64,000 nucleotides of DNA from Bradyrhizobium sp. 186 (GCF_023101685.1 NZ_CP082164.1:5022001-5086000), one strand, 5' to 3'. Positions 35,540 to 45,104 are shown, counted from the stretch's first letter. Notes: generated from the letters alone by a model not told the origin. Numbers and translations: made by a program.

Positions 35540-36607
35540 TCACGCCACCCGGTTGTGCGTCTCGATCGCGTATTCCGGATCGACTTCGCAGATCACGCGG
35601 TTACGGCCGTTGCGCTTGGCGGCGTAGAGGCAGGCGTCGGCGCGCTCGATCAGCGCATCGGTGTCATCGCCCTGCTTGAGCATGGAGACGCCGACGGAGA
35701 TGGTGACGCGGCCGAGAATTTCGCCGGTCGATTTCTTCTTCAATTCCTTCGCCATCACGGCACGGCGGATGTGATCGCCAACGGTGAGCGCCTGGCGCAA
35801 CGCGGTGTTGGGCAACAGGACGGCGAACTCCTCGCCGCCATAGCGCGCTGTGATGTCCTGGCCCTTGATGGTCTGCTTCATGGACAGGCCGACCAAGCGC
35901 AGCACCTGGTCGCCGGTGAGATGACCGTAGGAATCGTTGAACGACTTGAAGTGGTCGATGTCGAACAGCAGGAGCGACAGCGGCTCGCCGCTGGCGAGCG
36001 CGCTCTGCACGGCCATGCCGATCATACGGTCGAAATATTTGCGATTTCCCAGGCCTGTGAGCGGATCGGTCAGGCTCTCGGCCCGGATCGCCTCGAGGCT
36101 CTGCTGGAGGTTGCTGATCTCGCTCTTCGACAGCGTCAGCCGGTCTTCGAGCGTTTTGTTGGTCTCGCGCATCTCGCCGGTGGAGTGCACCAGCGTCTCG
36201 ACGATCGCCTTGATCTGCTCGCGGCTCTTGGCCGAGGACAGCTTTGCGGTCGCGCCCGACAGGCTGGCGTCGTAGGAGCCGGTCATGCCGAGTGCGTCGC
36301 TCAAAACCTTCATCACGTCGTCGATCTCGCCGATGACGCGCGCGCCGACCTTGTCGATGCGGTCGGTGGTCTTGATGTGGGAGAGATAGGTCTCGTAGAT
36401 CTGCTCGAGATCGGCTTCGGTCAGCCGGCCGCTACGCGCCAGCGTCTCGTTGATGATCTTGTTGAGCGGGGCGTTGTAGCCGGTGGCGTAGACGTACCAG
36501 ATCTCGTAATTGCGGGGAATTGCGGTTTGCTTGAGCGAGCGGATCTGACCGAGTGCCACCTCGGCGAACGCGATCGTGCGTTCGTGTTCATCGAGCACGT
36601 TGACCAC
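35540..36607 (-). CDS. GGDEF domain diguanylate cyclase (355 aa)
   Basis: Makes c-di-GMP from two GTP. The GGDEF domain is in the last ~180 residues with the active loop as GGEEF (RYGGEEFAVLLPN) and upstream DIDHFKSFND. An N-terminal helical segment (about residues 1-165, IWYVYATGYNAPLNKII) is a likely sensor and dimerisation part without membrane helices. The usual RxxD inhibition site five residues before the GGEEF motif is replaced by KGQD, so product inhibition may be lost. Start: a GTG at 36607 with GGGGAA upstream; the longer ATG/other frames are not supported. Confidence 0.88.
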   Translation of the reverse strand: MVNVLDEHERTIAFAEVALGQIRSLKQTAIPRNYEIWYVYATGYNAPLNKIINETLARSGRLTEADLEQIYETYLSHIKTTDRIDKVGARVIGEIDDVMKVLSDALGMTGSYDASLSGATAKLSSAKSREQIKAIVETLVHSTGEMRETNKTLEDRLTLSKSEISNLQQSLEAIRAESLTDPLTGLGNRKYFDRMIGMAVQSALASGEPLSLLLFDIDHFKSFNDSYGHLTGDQVLRLVGLSMKQTIKGQDITARYGGEEFAVLLPNTALRQALTVGDHIRRAVMAKELKKKSTGEILGRVTISVGVSMLKQGDDTDALIERADACLYAAKRNGRNRVICEVDPEYAIETHNRVA

Positions 36608-36718
36608 TGAACATTCCCCACGGCGACGGTGCGCCGCCGATCGCTGCAATGCTTAAATTATGTTCGTAGGCTAACGGATGATCGTGAACGGCCGGTAAAC
36701 GGCCGTTCGCTGGAGCGT

Positions 36719-38266
36719 TTAGGCGCCCGCAGGCGAGCGCACGGGCCGCAGCAGGAACGCGGGAAGATGCGAGTGATCGCCGGGCTCGGTGTCGACTTCG
36801 CGCTGGCGGCGCGGCTCGGGGCGGCCGATTGAGGGCACATGGGATGGATCGGCCTGTTGGCGTGATCCACCGCGTGGCTCGGAGGATTGCCGCGCTTCGC
36901 GGGGAGGCCTTGCTTCGCGCGGTGGTCTTGCTTCGCGTGCGGGCCTTGCCTCACGTGCGGGCCGCGCTTCGGCCGCAGGGCTGGCGTCGGACGAGGGCCT
37001 TGCCTCGGAGGGCTGTGGTGCGTCGCCACGCGGCTCGTGGCCGCGACGCGATTTACCGCGTCCGCCGCGGGAGCGTTCGCGTTCCCGTCCACGCGACTCG
37101 CGCGGGCGCTCGCTCTGTTCGGCCGTGCTCGCGTTCACCTCGTAGTCGCCCTCGGCGCGGGGAATGCTCTGGCCGATCAGCTTTTCGATCGCCACCATCG
37201 ACTTCTGGTCGAGCGGCGTCACGAGCGAGATCGCCATGCCGGACCGGCCTGCGCGGCCGGTGCGGCCGACGCGATGGACGTAATCGTCGGGATGGTGGGG
37301 GACGTCGAAATTGAAGACGTGGCTGACCTCAGGGATGTCGAGGCCGCGGGCGGCAACGTCGGAGGCGACCAGCAGCGGCAGCTCGCCCTTGCGGAACTGT
37401 TCGAGCGCCGCCGTGCGGGCCGACTGGTCCATGTCGCCGTGCAGGGCGCCAACGCTGAACCCGTGCTTCTGCAGCGATTTGTGAACGACGGCGACCTCGC
37501 GCTTGCGATTGCAGAAGATGATCGCGTTCTTGAGATCCTTGGCTTCGCGCAGCAGGCGTCGCAGCAATTCGCGCTTCTCATGCGCCTCGCGCCCGGCCGG
37601 GACCTGACACTGCGTGACCGTGACGGCGGTGGTGGCGGGCTTGGAAACCTCGACCTTCTGCGGATTATGCAGGAAGGTCTCGGTGATGCGCCGGATCTCC
37701 GGCGGCATGGTCGCGGTGAAGAACAGGGTCTGCCGCGTGAACGGGACAAGCTTGCAGACGCGCTCGATGTCGGGAATGAAGCCCATGTCCAGCATGCGGT
37801 CCGCTTCGTCGATGACGAGCAATTCGACGCCGGTGAGCAGGAGGCCGCCGCGCTCGGTATGGTCGAGCAGCCGGCCCGGGGTTGCGATCAGGACGTCGAC
37901 GCCGCGCGTCAGCTTGGCGTCCTGGTCGCCGAACGAAACGCCGCCGATCAGGAGCGCGACGTTAAGCTTTTGGCCAGCGCCGTAACGGTCGAAGTTCTCC
38001 TTGACCTGTGCCGCGAGCTCGCGGGTCGGCTCCAGGATCAGGGTGCGCGGCATGCGTGCCCGGGCGCGACCCTTTTCGAGAATGGTGAGCATCGGCAGCA
38101 CAAAGGCCGCGGTCTTGCCGGTGCCGGTCTGGGCGATGCCGAGCACATCCTTGCGTGCAAGGACGTGGGGGATCGCCTGTTCCTGAATCGGGGTGGGGGT
38201 GGTGTAACCGGTGGCCGCCACTGCGGCGAGGACTTTTTCGGATAGTCCGAGATTGCTAAAGGACAT
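36719..38266 (-). CDS. rhlE: DEAD-box RNA helicase, RhlE-like, with repetitive basic tail (515 aa)
   Basis: ATP-dependent RNA helicase. Core motifs in order are AQTGTGKT (motif I), PTRELAAQ (Ia), TPGRLLD, VIDEADRMLD (II), FFTATMP (III), HGDMDQ, VASDVAARGLDIP (V) and HRVGRTGRAGR (VI). After residue about 375 the tail is Arg/Glu/Pro/Ala-rich, with tandem AREARP and PREARP units, as in many RhlE proteins that bind RNA through a disordered tail. The repeats are visible in the DNA around 36880-36990. Confidence 0.93.
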   Translation of the reverse strand: MSFSNLGLSEKVLAAVAATGYTTPTPIQEQAIPHVLARKDVLGIAQTGTGKTAAFVLPMLTILEKGRARARMPRTLILEPTRELAAQVKENFDRYGAGQKLNVALLIGGVSFGDQDAKLTRGVDVLIATPGRLLDHTERGGLLLTGVELLVIDEADRMLDMGFIPDIERVCKLVPFTRQTLFFTATMPPEIRRITETFLHNPQKVEVSKPATTAVTVTQCQVPAGREAHEKRELLRRLLREAKDLKNAIIFCNRKREVAVVHKSLQKHGFSVGALHGDMDQSARTAALEQFRKGELPLLVASDVAARGLDIPEVSHVFNFDVPHHPDDYVHRVGRTGRAGRSGMAISLVTPLDQKSMVAIEKLIGQSIPRAEGDYEVNASTAEQSERPRESRGRERERSRGGRGKSRRGHEPRGDAPQPSEARPSSDASPAAEARPAREARPAREARPPREARPPREARQSSEPRGGSRQQADPSHVPSIGRPEPRRQREVDTEPGDHSHLPAFLLRPVRSPAGA

Positions 38267-38536
38267 TGAGCCTCTGGTCGAAACCGCCGTTCGGAATCGA
38301 GGGTAAAAAGGCTGTCGCGTTCCACCCCAAAACGGCGCGCTCTCAAAGAAGCTGGGGGTGCTGACTCACGCGAACAAAGCGCCAGGCTCAGGAATCGCTC
38401 TTCGATCTGAGCCGCGTCGTCCCGGAACATAGGCGGGAATCGGCCAAAGTCAATGGAGCAGCCGCGGGAAGGCCCTAAAAACCCTTGGTTTTTGCCCAAA
38501 TAGCGGGCGTAGCTCGGCTTTTCGGCCCCCTGCGCC
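38267..38536. other. 270 bp without a recognisable gene
   Basis: Between the rhlE start and the AraC gene end. I see no supported reading frame. It likely carries the rhlE promoter and 5' untranslated region. Such helicase genes often have long leaders involved in cold response, but I see no clear cold-box motif. Confidence 0.35.
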
Positions 38537-39499
38537 CTAGCCCGTTTCCGACGGCTGGGCCCGGAAATCGCCGGGCGCCATGCCATAGGCGGCGTTGAAC
38601 ACCCGGTAATAGGTCGCCAGGCTTTCGAAGCCGCAGGAAGTCGCGATATCCGCGATCAGCCGCTCAGGCGCCTCGCGCATCAGGCGGCGGCTCTGTTTCA
38701 GGCGTTCGTCGGTTACGGTCTGCGAGAAGCTCTTCTCGGTCGTTTCGAACAGCATGTGCAGATGGCGCACGGAGACGCCGATCAGGTCCGCCACCATCGC
38801 CGGCGCCAGACCCTGGTTTTGCAGGTGGCGCGCGATCAGGCGCCGCGCCAGCGACAGGCGCGCGGTCCGCAGCGCGGCCTGTCCGAGCCGGCTGCCGGGC
38901 CGCACGATGCCGCGCTCGATCAGCGCCAGATGGGCCAATGCCTGCACGAGGGAGGCGGCATCGGACCCGCCGTCGTCCGCGGCGGTCTCGCCGAGGCCGG
39001 CAAAGCAGGCGCCGAGCAGGGGCGCCAAGGCGTGGTCGTTAAATGTCTTGGGCGCGAGCTCGCGAATGCGCTTGTCCTGCGTGGACAGGCCGCTCACCGG
39101 GATCTTCAGGATCCGCAGGTGGAATCCCGCCGTGCCCAGCGGCGCGGTGCGATAGGGCAGGTCGGTATGGCTGGTGGCGAAGCTGCCATTGGTAATCGCG
39201 AAGTCGCCGCCGCGCAGGCCCCCGAACCAGCCGCCATCCCCAAGCTGCTGGTAGACGCAAATGGCGTCGCCCGGCGCGCGGGCAATATCAGCCGTGCTGC
39301 GCTCGACCGTGTAATGCGAAGCCTTCAGCTCGACGAGACCGGCGCCGCCGAGCTGGCGCAGCGAGAACTCGCCGAAAAAATCCGCGCGCCGTTCGCGCTC
39401 GAGCTCCGCGGTGACCCCGAACAGTCCCTTGGAACGCACCTCGCGCCAAAAGTCGAAGCGGTCGTGCGGCTCGACCTCGTCGGTGCACCAGTGAAACAC
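38537..39499 (-). CDS. AraC-family transcriptional regulator (320 aa)
   Basis: N-terminal ligand domain of the AraC-binding-like type (residues about 1-190, DRFDFWREVRSKGLFGV) and a C-terminal HTH_18 domain (about 215-315) with DLIGVSVRHLHMLFE and IADIATSCGFESLATYYRVFNAAYGMAPGDFR. Starts at a GTG with GAGGGG upstream. It is divergent from the caspase-like gene with about 200 bp between them, so it may regulate that gene. Confidence 0.85.
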   Translation of the reverse strand: MFHWCTDEVEPHDRFDFWREVRSKGLFGVTAELERERRADFFGEFSLRQLGGAGLVELKASHYTVERSTADIARAPGDAICVYQQLGDGGWFGGLRGGDFAITNGSFATSHTDLPYRTAPLGTAGFHLRILKIPVSGLSTQDKRIRELAPKTFNDHALAPLLGACFAGLGETAADDGGSDAASLVQALAHLALIERGIVRPGSRLGQAALRTARLSLARRLIARHLQNQGLAPAMVADLIGVSVRHLHMLFETTEKSFSQTVTDERLKQSRRLMREAPERLIADIATSCGFESLATYYRVFNAAYGMAPGDFRAQPSETG

Positions 39500-39705
39500 G
39501 GTAGCCCCTCGTCCCGAACGGAATGGTGCCTAAGAAAAAGCAGATTCCGGCTGATCCTGCCATAGGCTAGACGATGGAACCGGCGGCCAGGGCCGGTTGA
39601 ACCGCAGCTGCGGCTCGACCGACTATGACAACAACGGCCGAAGGTCGCCCAAGAGCTGTTCGAAGGGCACCGGCGGGAAGCCGAAACTGCAACGGGAATT
39701 TTTCG

Positions 39706-41226
39706 ATGACGCGTCGGCTTTTCAGAATTCTGGCGGCCCTTGGCCTTGCGGCGGGCCTGAGCGGCTTCACGGGTCCCGCACACGCCGAAAAGCGAGTCGC
39801 GCTCGTCGTCGGCAACAACGACTACAAGAACGTTCCGAAGCTGCTCAAGGCCGTCAACGACGCCCGCACCATGGGCGATACGCTGAAGCAGCTCGGCTTC
39901 TCCGTGATGGTTGCCGAAAACCAGAGCCGGCAGCAATTCTCCGAGACGCTGCTCGCCTTCGACAGGGCGATCGAGCCCGGCGATACCGCGTTCTTCTTCT
40001 ACGCGGGCCATGGCTTCGAGATCGCCGGCCAGAACTATCTGCTGCCGACCGATGTGCCGGCTGCGACGGAAGGCCAGGAAGAGCTGGTGCGCGATGCTTC
40101 GATTCTGGCCGACCGTATCGTCGAGCGGCTCCAGAACAAGAAGGCGCGGACCTCGATCCTGGTGTTCGACGCCTGCCGCAACAACCCGTTCGAACGCTCT
40201 GGCACCCGCGCGGTGGCCGGTGGCGGCGGGCTTGCGCCAATGGTGCAACTGCCCGAAGGCGTGTTCTCGGTGTTCTCGGCAGGTCCGCGCCAGACCGCGC
40301 TTGATCGCCTGTCCAACGACGACGCCAATCCCAATTCGGTGTTCACGCGCACCTTCGCCAAGGAGCTGCTCCAGCCCGGCGAGAACCTGGTGCAGGTGGC
40401 ACAGCGCACCCGCCGTCTCGTCAGCGAGATGGCCGACACCGTCAAGCACCGGCAGGTGCCGGTCTATTTCGATCAGATGGTCGACGACGTCTTCCTCAGC
40501 GGCATCGCCAAGGATGCGCTGGCCGCAGCCCGCCCGGCCGATCCGCCGCCGCAAAAGGTCGCGGCGCTGCCGCCGGTCTCGGTGCCGCGCGTGCCGAAGG
40601 AGGAGACCACCAATGCGCCGATCGCGAGCTTCTCGCGGCACAATGGCGGCTGGAGCGTGGTGTTCTCCTTCGCTGATCCGACGCTCGGAATTTCCTGGCG
40701 GATGGCGGGCGGCGGTGATTTCCGCGAGACCGGTTTCATCGATACGCTCGATCCGCGCACGCGCAAGCGGATGCCGAACCCATCGATCGAGCTGCCGCCG
40801 GACGCTGCGGCCGGCACGATCGAAGTTCGCTATGTTGATCAATCCGGCGACATGCAGGGCCCGTTCCCGATCAGGTTCGATCCCGAGGCAGCGCTGGTCC
40901 GCGATCAGCGCAAGATCCTCGACATGACCGCCACGAGCTGGCTGTCATTCCGCGAGTTCAACGGGCTGCTGGTCTACTACACGCACCTCGTCTCGTACCG
41001 CTGCGCCATCCGCGAGGTGCGCATCGGCATCGACACGGCCGTCCCCAACCAGGTGCTGAAGATGCCCAATTGCGACATGCGCGATCCTAGCGCGATCAGC
41101 GCGGGCATGCCGCTCTACATGAAGCTCGCACCGGCAACGCAGTTCATCTCGGTGGAATTGACCTATCGCGACGGCAGCCTGTCGGAGATCAAGAGTTTCC
41201 GCACCGCGAACCGCAGCAACAACTAA
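39706..41226 (+). CDS. Secreted caspase-like (C14) protein (506 aa)
   Basis: Signal peptide (MTRRLFRILAALGLAAGLSG, cleaved near residue 26) and then a peptidase C14/metacaspase domain (about 27-250). The catalytic pair is visible: His in FFFYAGHGFEI and Cys in LVFDACRNNPF. The last ~230 residues are a separate domain without known motif. Bacterial caspase-like proteins with signal peptides are common in this group; substrate unknown. Start at the ATG at 39706; a longer frame to 39625 has no signal character. Confidence 0.85.
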   Translation: MTRRLFRILAALGLAAGLSGFTGPAHAEKRVALVVGNNDYKNVPKLLKAVNDARTMGDTLKQLGFSVMVAENQSRQQFSETLLAFDRAIEPGDTAFFFYAGHGFEIAGQNYLLPTDVPAATEGQEELVRDASILADRIVERLQNKKARTSILVFDACRNNPFERSGTRAVAGGGGLAPMVQLPEGVFSVFSAGPRQTALDRLSNDDANPNSVFTRTFAKELLQPGENLVQVAQRTRRLVSEMADTVKHRQVPVYFDQMVDDVFLSGIAKDALAAARPADPPPQKVAALPPVSVPRVPKEETTNAPIASFSRHNGGWSVVFSFADPTLGISWRMAGGGDFRETGFIDTLDPRTRKRMPNPSIELPPDAAAGTIEVRYVDQSGDMQGPFPIRFDPEAALVRDQRKILDMTATSWLSFREFNGLLVYYTHLVSYRCAIREVRIGIDTAVPNQVLKMPNCDMRDPSAISAGMPLYMKLAPATQFISVELTYRDGSLSEIKSFRTANRSNN

Positions 41227-41282
41227 GCGGTCTGCGTCGCGGCTGATGCAGACGGCGCGGCGCCGTTCCACGCGGAACTCCG

Positions 41283-41567
41283 CTAGTCGCGTCGCTTCCT
41301 GATGACGCGCTTCACGGAGTCGATCGCTTCCATCAAGGGTGGCGCTAGCGAGAAAAATGTTCCTATGGCGATCGAGATGATGACGTGACGAAGCAGGAAC
41401 TTCTCCTGCTCTTCGAACGGATAGCCGTTGTGGTCGATCCGTACTGGCGCAAGCGTGCCCGTGTCATGCGGATCCGGCCTCCGCGGCTTGCGCGGCGGGA
41501 GCATGATCACGACGAAAAGCACGTTGATTAGCAGCCAGATGCCGAGCACTATCAGTGTGGTGCGCAC
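41283..41567 (-). CDS. Small two-helix membrane protein (94 aa)
   Basis: Hydrophobic segments at about residues 5-25 (IVLGIWLLINVLFVVIMLP) and 62-82 (HVIISIAIGTFFSLAPPL), with a soluble stretch between and a basic end (KRVIRKRRD). Starts with GTG. I do not recognise the family. It is convergent with the caspase-like gene and divergent from the flavoprotein gene. Confidence 0.6.
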   Translation of the reverse strand: MRTTLIVLGIWLLINVLFVVIMLPPRKPRRPDPHDTGTLAPVRIDHNGYPFEEQEKFLLRHVIISIAIGTFFSLAPPLMEAIDSVKRVIRKRRD

Positions 41568-41682
41568 CGCAAGATCATCCTGAAATCAATCACCAGTAAC
41601 GCTACTGGCCATTCGGCATTGCGGCAAACCAATTCGGGCTTGCTGCACTGCACAGCGAGCTAAAGTCGTAAGCGAGGATCGG

Positions 41683-42942
41683 ATGGTGGAAGCAAATACA
41701 CCAGAGCGCATCGCGCGTCACTCCGTGAAAGTCCGGTGTTGCATCGTCGGCGGCGGGCCTGCCGGCATGATGCTCGGCTATCTCCTGGGGCGGGCCGGTA
41801 TCGATGTCGTGGTGCTGGAGAAGCACGCTGATTTCTTCCGCGATTTTCGCGGCGATACCGTGCATCCCTCGACGCTCCAAGTCATGGATGAGCTCGGCCT
41901 GATCGACGGCTTCCTGAAGCTGCCGCACCAGCGCTTGCAGACGATGGACGGTTTGTTCGGCGGCACGCCGGTGCGCATCGCCGATCTCAGCCGGCTCCGT
42001 ACGAAGTACCCCTTCATCGCCTTCATGCCGCAATGGGACTTTCTGAATTTCCTGCGCGAGGCGGGCCAGCGCTTCGCCTCGCTCAAGGTGATGATGAACA
42101 CGGAGGCCGTCGACCTGATCCGCCGCGGCGAGACGATTGCCGGCGTGCGTGCGAAGACGCCGGAGGGCATCGTCGACATCGAAGCCGATCTCACCATTGC
42201 CTGCGACGGCCGGCATTCGACCATGCGCGAGCGCGCGGGCCTCGAGGTCGAGGAGATCGGCGCGCCGATGGACGTGCTATGGTTCCGCGCCGGCCGCAAT
42301 CCCGACGAGACGGAAAACGTGTTCGCGCGCGTCGAGCCCGGCAAGATGATGATCACCTTTGACCGCGGCGACTACTGGCAGTGCGCCTATGTCATCGCCA
42401 AGGGACAATACGATGCGGTGAAGGCGAGGGGATTTCAGGCGCTGCTCGACGACGTCGTGCGGATGGCGCCGATCCTCCGATCGGGAGTTGGCGACGTGAA
42501 GAGCTTTGACGACATCAAGCTTCTCACCGTCGCCATCAACCGCCTGACGCGCTGGACGCGGCCGGGCCTGCTCTGTATCGGCGATGCCGCGCATGCGATG
42601 TCGCCCGTCGGCGGCGTCGGCGTCAATCTCGCCGTGCAGGATGCGGTCGCGACCGCCAATCTGCTTGCGGACAAGATGCAGCACGGTTGTCCATCCGAGG
42701 ATGAGCTCGATGCGGTGCGCCGGCGCCGCGAGTTCCCGGTGAAGATGACGCAGGCGATGCAGGCCGTCGTGCAGAACAACATCATCAGCGGCGCCTTGCA
42801 GCCCGGCAACCGGCCGCTGAAGGTGCCGCTGGTCGTGCGCCTCATCACCGCGCTGCCGTGGCTTCAGGGAATTCCGGCGCGCTTTATTGCGCTGGGCGTG
42901 CGGCCCGAGCACGTGCATTCGAAGGCCGCGCCGTCATCGTAG
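41683..42942 (+). CDS. FAD-dependent monooxygenase, UbiH/PHBH-like (419 aa)
   Basis: Class A flavin monooxygenase that hydroxylates an aromatic or similar ring. The FAD site GGGPAGMMLGYLLGRAGIDVVVLEKH is near the N-terminus (GxGxxG), the DG-type motif TIACDGRHSTMRE is in the middle, and the GD motif is LLCIGDAAHAMSPVGGVGVNLA. Substrate unknown. Starts at ATG 41683, 115 bp after the neighbour's divergent start. Confidence 0.88.
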   Translation: MVEANTPERIARHSVKVRCCIVGGGPAGMMLGYLLGRAGIDVVVLEKHADFFRDFRGDTVHPSTLQVMDELGLIDGFLKLPHQRLQTMDGLFGGTPVRIADLSRLRTKYPFIAFMPQWDFLNFLREAGQRFASLKVMMNTEAVDLIRRGETIAGVRAKTPEGIVDIEADLTIACDGRHSTMRERAGLEVEEIGAPMDVLWFRAGRNPDETENVFARVEPGKMMITFDRGDYWQCAYVIAKGQYDAVKARGFQALLDDVVRMAPILRSGVGDVKSFDDIKLLTVAINRLTRWTRPGLLCIGDAAHAMSPVGGVGVNLAVQDAVATANLLADKMQHGCPSEDELDAVRRRREFPVKMTQAMQAVVQNNIISGALQPGNRPLKVPLVVRLITALPWLQGIPARFIALGVRPEHVHSKAAPSS

Positions 42943-43113
42943 CGCGGAAGAGCTTGGTAGGGGTTAAATCGCATGCTGCGCGTTGCATGCGTGCAACAGC
43001 GCAAACGGATTCAAAGACCGCCATTCGCGAATCCGGCGCCTTAACTTTCTTGATTCCAATTTTAGTAAGAACTGTCTGTGAGCGTGCACCCATCAAAGGA
43101 CACGGGGTGTACC

Positions 43114-43881
43114 ATGCGTAACAAATTCATTGCCGCCTTCGCCTGCACGACCGCTCTGGTTTCGACCGGCGTTGCCTCCGCCGCCGATCTCGGTGCGCGC
43201 TACACGAAGGCGCCCGCCTATGCCGAGCCGCTGTTCAACTGGACCGGCTTCTATGTCGGCGGCCACATCGGTGGCGCCTGGACCAACGAGCAGTTCATCA
43301 ACAACGGGACCGGCGCGCCGTTCGGCGATCTGGTTCCGGGCCAAGGCTACCGTCAGCGCAAGTCGGGCATCATGGGCGGCGCTCAGATCGGCTACAACTG
43401 GCAGGCCAACAACTACGTGTTCGGCATGGAAGGCACGATCTCAGGTCTCGACAACAAGGGCACGGTCGTGAACACCGCGTTCGGTGCCGGTGACGACGTC
43501 TTCACCTGGCGTGCGAACGTTCTCGCGACCGTCGTCGGTCGTGCCGGCTTTGCCGTGCAGAACAACCTCTTCTACATCAAGGGCGGCTACGCCGGCGTGA
43601 ACAACCGTCTCTCGGTCACCGACACGGTCGGAGTGGCAACGGGCTCGGGCGGTCAGACCCACTGGGCCAACGGCTGGACCGTCGGCGCCGGCTGGGAATA
43701 CGGCATCACCCGCAACTGGATCGTCGGCCTCGAATACAACTACGCCGCCTTCGGCAGCCAGACCTATCAGCTCGGCGGTACCTCGGGCAATTACACGTTC
43801 GATGCCAAGCCGCGCGACATCCAGTGGGCCGTCGTGCGCGCCAGCTACAAGTTCGACGCGCCGGTCATCGCGCGCTACTGA
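43114..43881 (+). CDS. Outer-membrane beta-barrel, Omp25/Omp31-like (255 aa)
   Basis: Signal peptide (MRNKFIAAFACTTALVSTGV, cleaved after ASA at about 24), then an eight-stranded barrel with FNWTGFYVGGHIGGAWT, the family opener, and a final Arg-Tyr typical for outer membrane insertion. Starts at 43114; a GTG 12 codons upstream is less likely. Followed by a strong bidirectional terminator. This is one of three such porins in the window. Confidence 0.88.
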   Translation: MRNKFIAAFACTTALVSTGVASAADLGARYTKAPAYAEPLFNWTGFYVGGHIGGAWTNEQFINNGTGAPFGDLVPGQGYRQRKSGIMGGAQIGYNWQANNYVFGMEGTISGLDNKGTVVNTAFGAGDDVFTWRANVLATVVGRAGFAVQNNLFYIKGGYAGVNNRLSVTDTVGVATGSGGQTHWANGWTVGAGWEYGITRNWIVGLEYNYAAFGSQTYQLGGTSGNYTFDAKPRDIQWAVVRASYKFDAPVIARY

Positions 43882-43932
43882 GCACGTCAACAAACGACCG
43901 ATCACCAAAAAAGAAAATCACCACCACCAATT

Positions 43933-43966
43933 AAAAAGCCCCGGCAGCGTCCGGGGCTTCTTTTTT
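43933..43966. terminator. Rho-independent terminator after Omp25-like gene
   Basis: AGCCCCGG, loop CAGCGT, CCGGGGCT, followed by C then six T on the plus strand and preceded by A5. A bidirectional terminator between the convergent porin and SDR genes. Confidence 0.88.
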
Positions 43967-43981
43967 GCGTGCGGGACAGGC

Positions 43982-44752
43982 TCACGCCATGACGGAGAAC
44001 CCGCCGTCGACGGGGATCGCGGTGCCCGTGACGAAGTTCGAGGCGGGCGAGGCGAGGAACACCGCGATGCCGGCAAAATCGTCGATGTCGCCCCAACGCC
44101 CCGCGGGCGTGCGCGCCAGCACGCGCTCGTGCAAGCCTGCGACCTGCTTCCGCGCACCGCGGGTGAGATCTGTGTCGATCCAGCCGGGCAGGATAGCATT
44201 GACCTGGATGTTGTCAGGCGCCCAGGCATTAGCGCAGGCGCGCGTGTACTGCACGATGCCGCCCTTGCTCGCCGCATAGGCCGTCGCGAAGCTTGCACCG
44301 AAGATCGACATCATCGAGCCGATATTGATCACCTTGCCGTTGCCGGATGCCTTCAGCGCGGGATAGGCCGCCTTCGAGCACAGGAAAGCGCTGGTGAGGT
44401 TGGTTGCGATGACCTTGTTCCACTCGTCGAGCTCGAGCTCGTGCGGCGGCTTGCGGATGCTCATGCCGGCATTGTTGATGAGGATATCGATGCGGCCGAG
44501 ATCCTTTGCAACGCGCTCGACCATCGCGGCAACCGCCGCCTTGTCGGTCACGTCGGTGGTGACGGCAATCGCCTTCACGCCGCGCTGCTTGAGATCTGCC
44601 ACGGCCACGGCGGACTTCGTTTCGTTGCGTCCCACCACGGCGATGTCGGCGCCGGCGTCGGCAAGGCCGCGGGCCATGCCGAGCCCGATGCCGCCATTGC
44701 CTCCCGTCACGACCGCGACCTTGCCGCGGAGATCGAACCGGCTGGATGTCAT
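43982..44752 (-). CDS. SDR family oxidoreductase, KduD-like (256 aa)
   Basis: NAD(P)-dependent dehydrogenase. The cofactor site is TGGNGGIGLGMARGLA; NNAG is in the middle; the catalytic triad is INIGSMMS (Ser), YAASKGG (Tyr/Lys). C-terminal GFSVMA. Close in pattern to 2-deoxy-D-gluconate 3-dehydrogenase (KduD) or gluconate 5-dehydrogenase, but the substrate is not certain. Preceded by the 61-residue membrane gene 32 bp upstream, likely in one operon. Confidence 0.9.
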   Translation of the reverse strand: MTSSRFDLRGKVAVVTGGNGGIGLGMARGLADAGADIAVVGRNETKSAVAVADLKQRGVKAIAVTTDVTDKAAVAAMVERVAKDLGRIDILINNAGMSIRKPPHELELDEWNKVIATNLTSAFLCSKAAYPALKASGNGKVINIGSMMSIFGASFATAYAASKGGIVQYTRACANAWAPDNIQVNAILPGWIDTDLTRGARKQVAGLHERVLARTPAGRWGDIDDFAGIAVFLASPASNFVTGTAIPVDGGFSVMA

Positions 44753-44784
44753 GCTTTCACTACCTTTTCTTGCCCTGGTTTCTT

Positions 44785-44970
44785 CTATTGCTTGCTCTGC
44801 CAGATCAGCACCAGCCCGAAGCCGGCCATGGCTGCGCCATAGCCGGCCCATTGCAGCTGGTTGACCATGAAGCTCGACCGTGGCCAGGCGACGGTGCCCG
44901 TGCCCTGTCCGATCCAGAGCAGTCCGACGGCGAGGGCAAACAGGCCTGCGATCAGCAGAAATCTGCGCAT
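44785..44970 (-). CDS. Two-helix membrane protein, likely operon with SDR (61 aa)
   Basis: Very good ribosome site (GGGAGGA five to six bases before the ATG at 44970). Two membrane helices, about residues 5-22 (LIAGLFALAVGLLWIGQG) and 41-58 (WAGYGAAMAGFGLVLIWQ). The pattern looks like the many small membrane proteins of unknown function in this group. The longer frame upstream (to 45024) lacks support. The SDR gene follows after 32 bp. Confidence 0.65.
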   Translation of the reverse strand: MRRFLLIAGLFALAVGLLWIGQGTGTVAWPRSSFMVNQLQWAGYGAAMAGFGLVLIWQSKQ

Positions 44971-45104
44971 GCATTCCTCCCATTGGTCCGCTTCTGTCGC
45001 AGCCCGCGGCATGAACCGCCACAAGCACGAAAACTTGGGGCCAGACTAGCCGTAGCTTCGGTTCGGATACAATGGCTCCGGATGCAGGGCCGCAGCGAGG
45101 ATGC

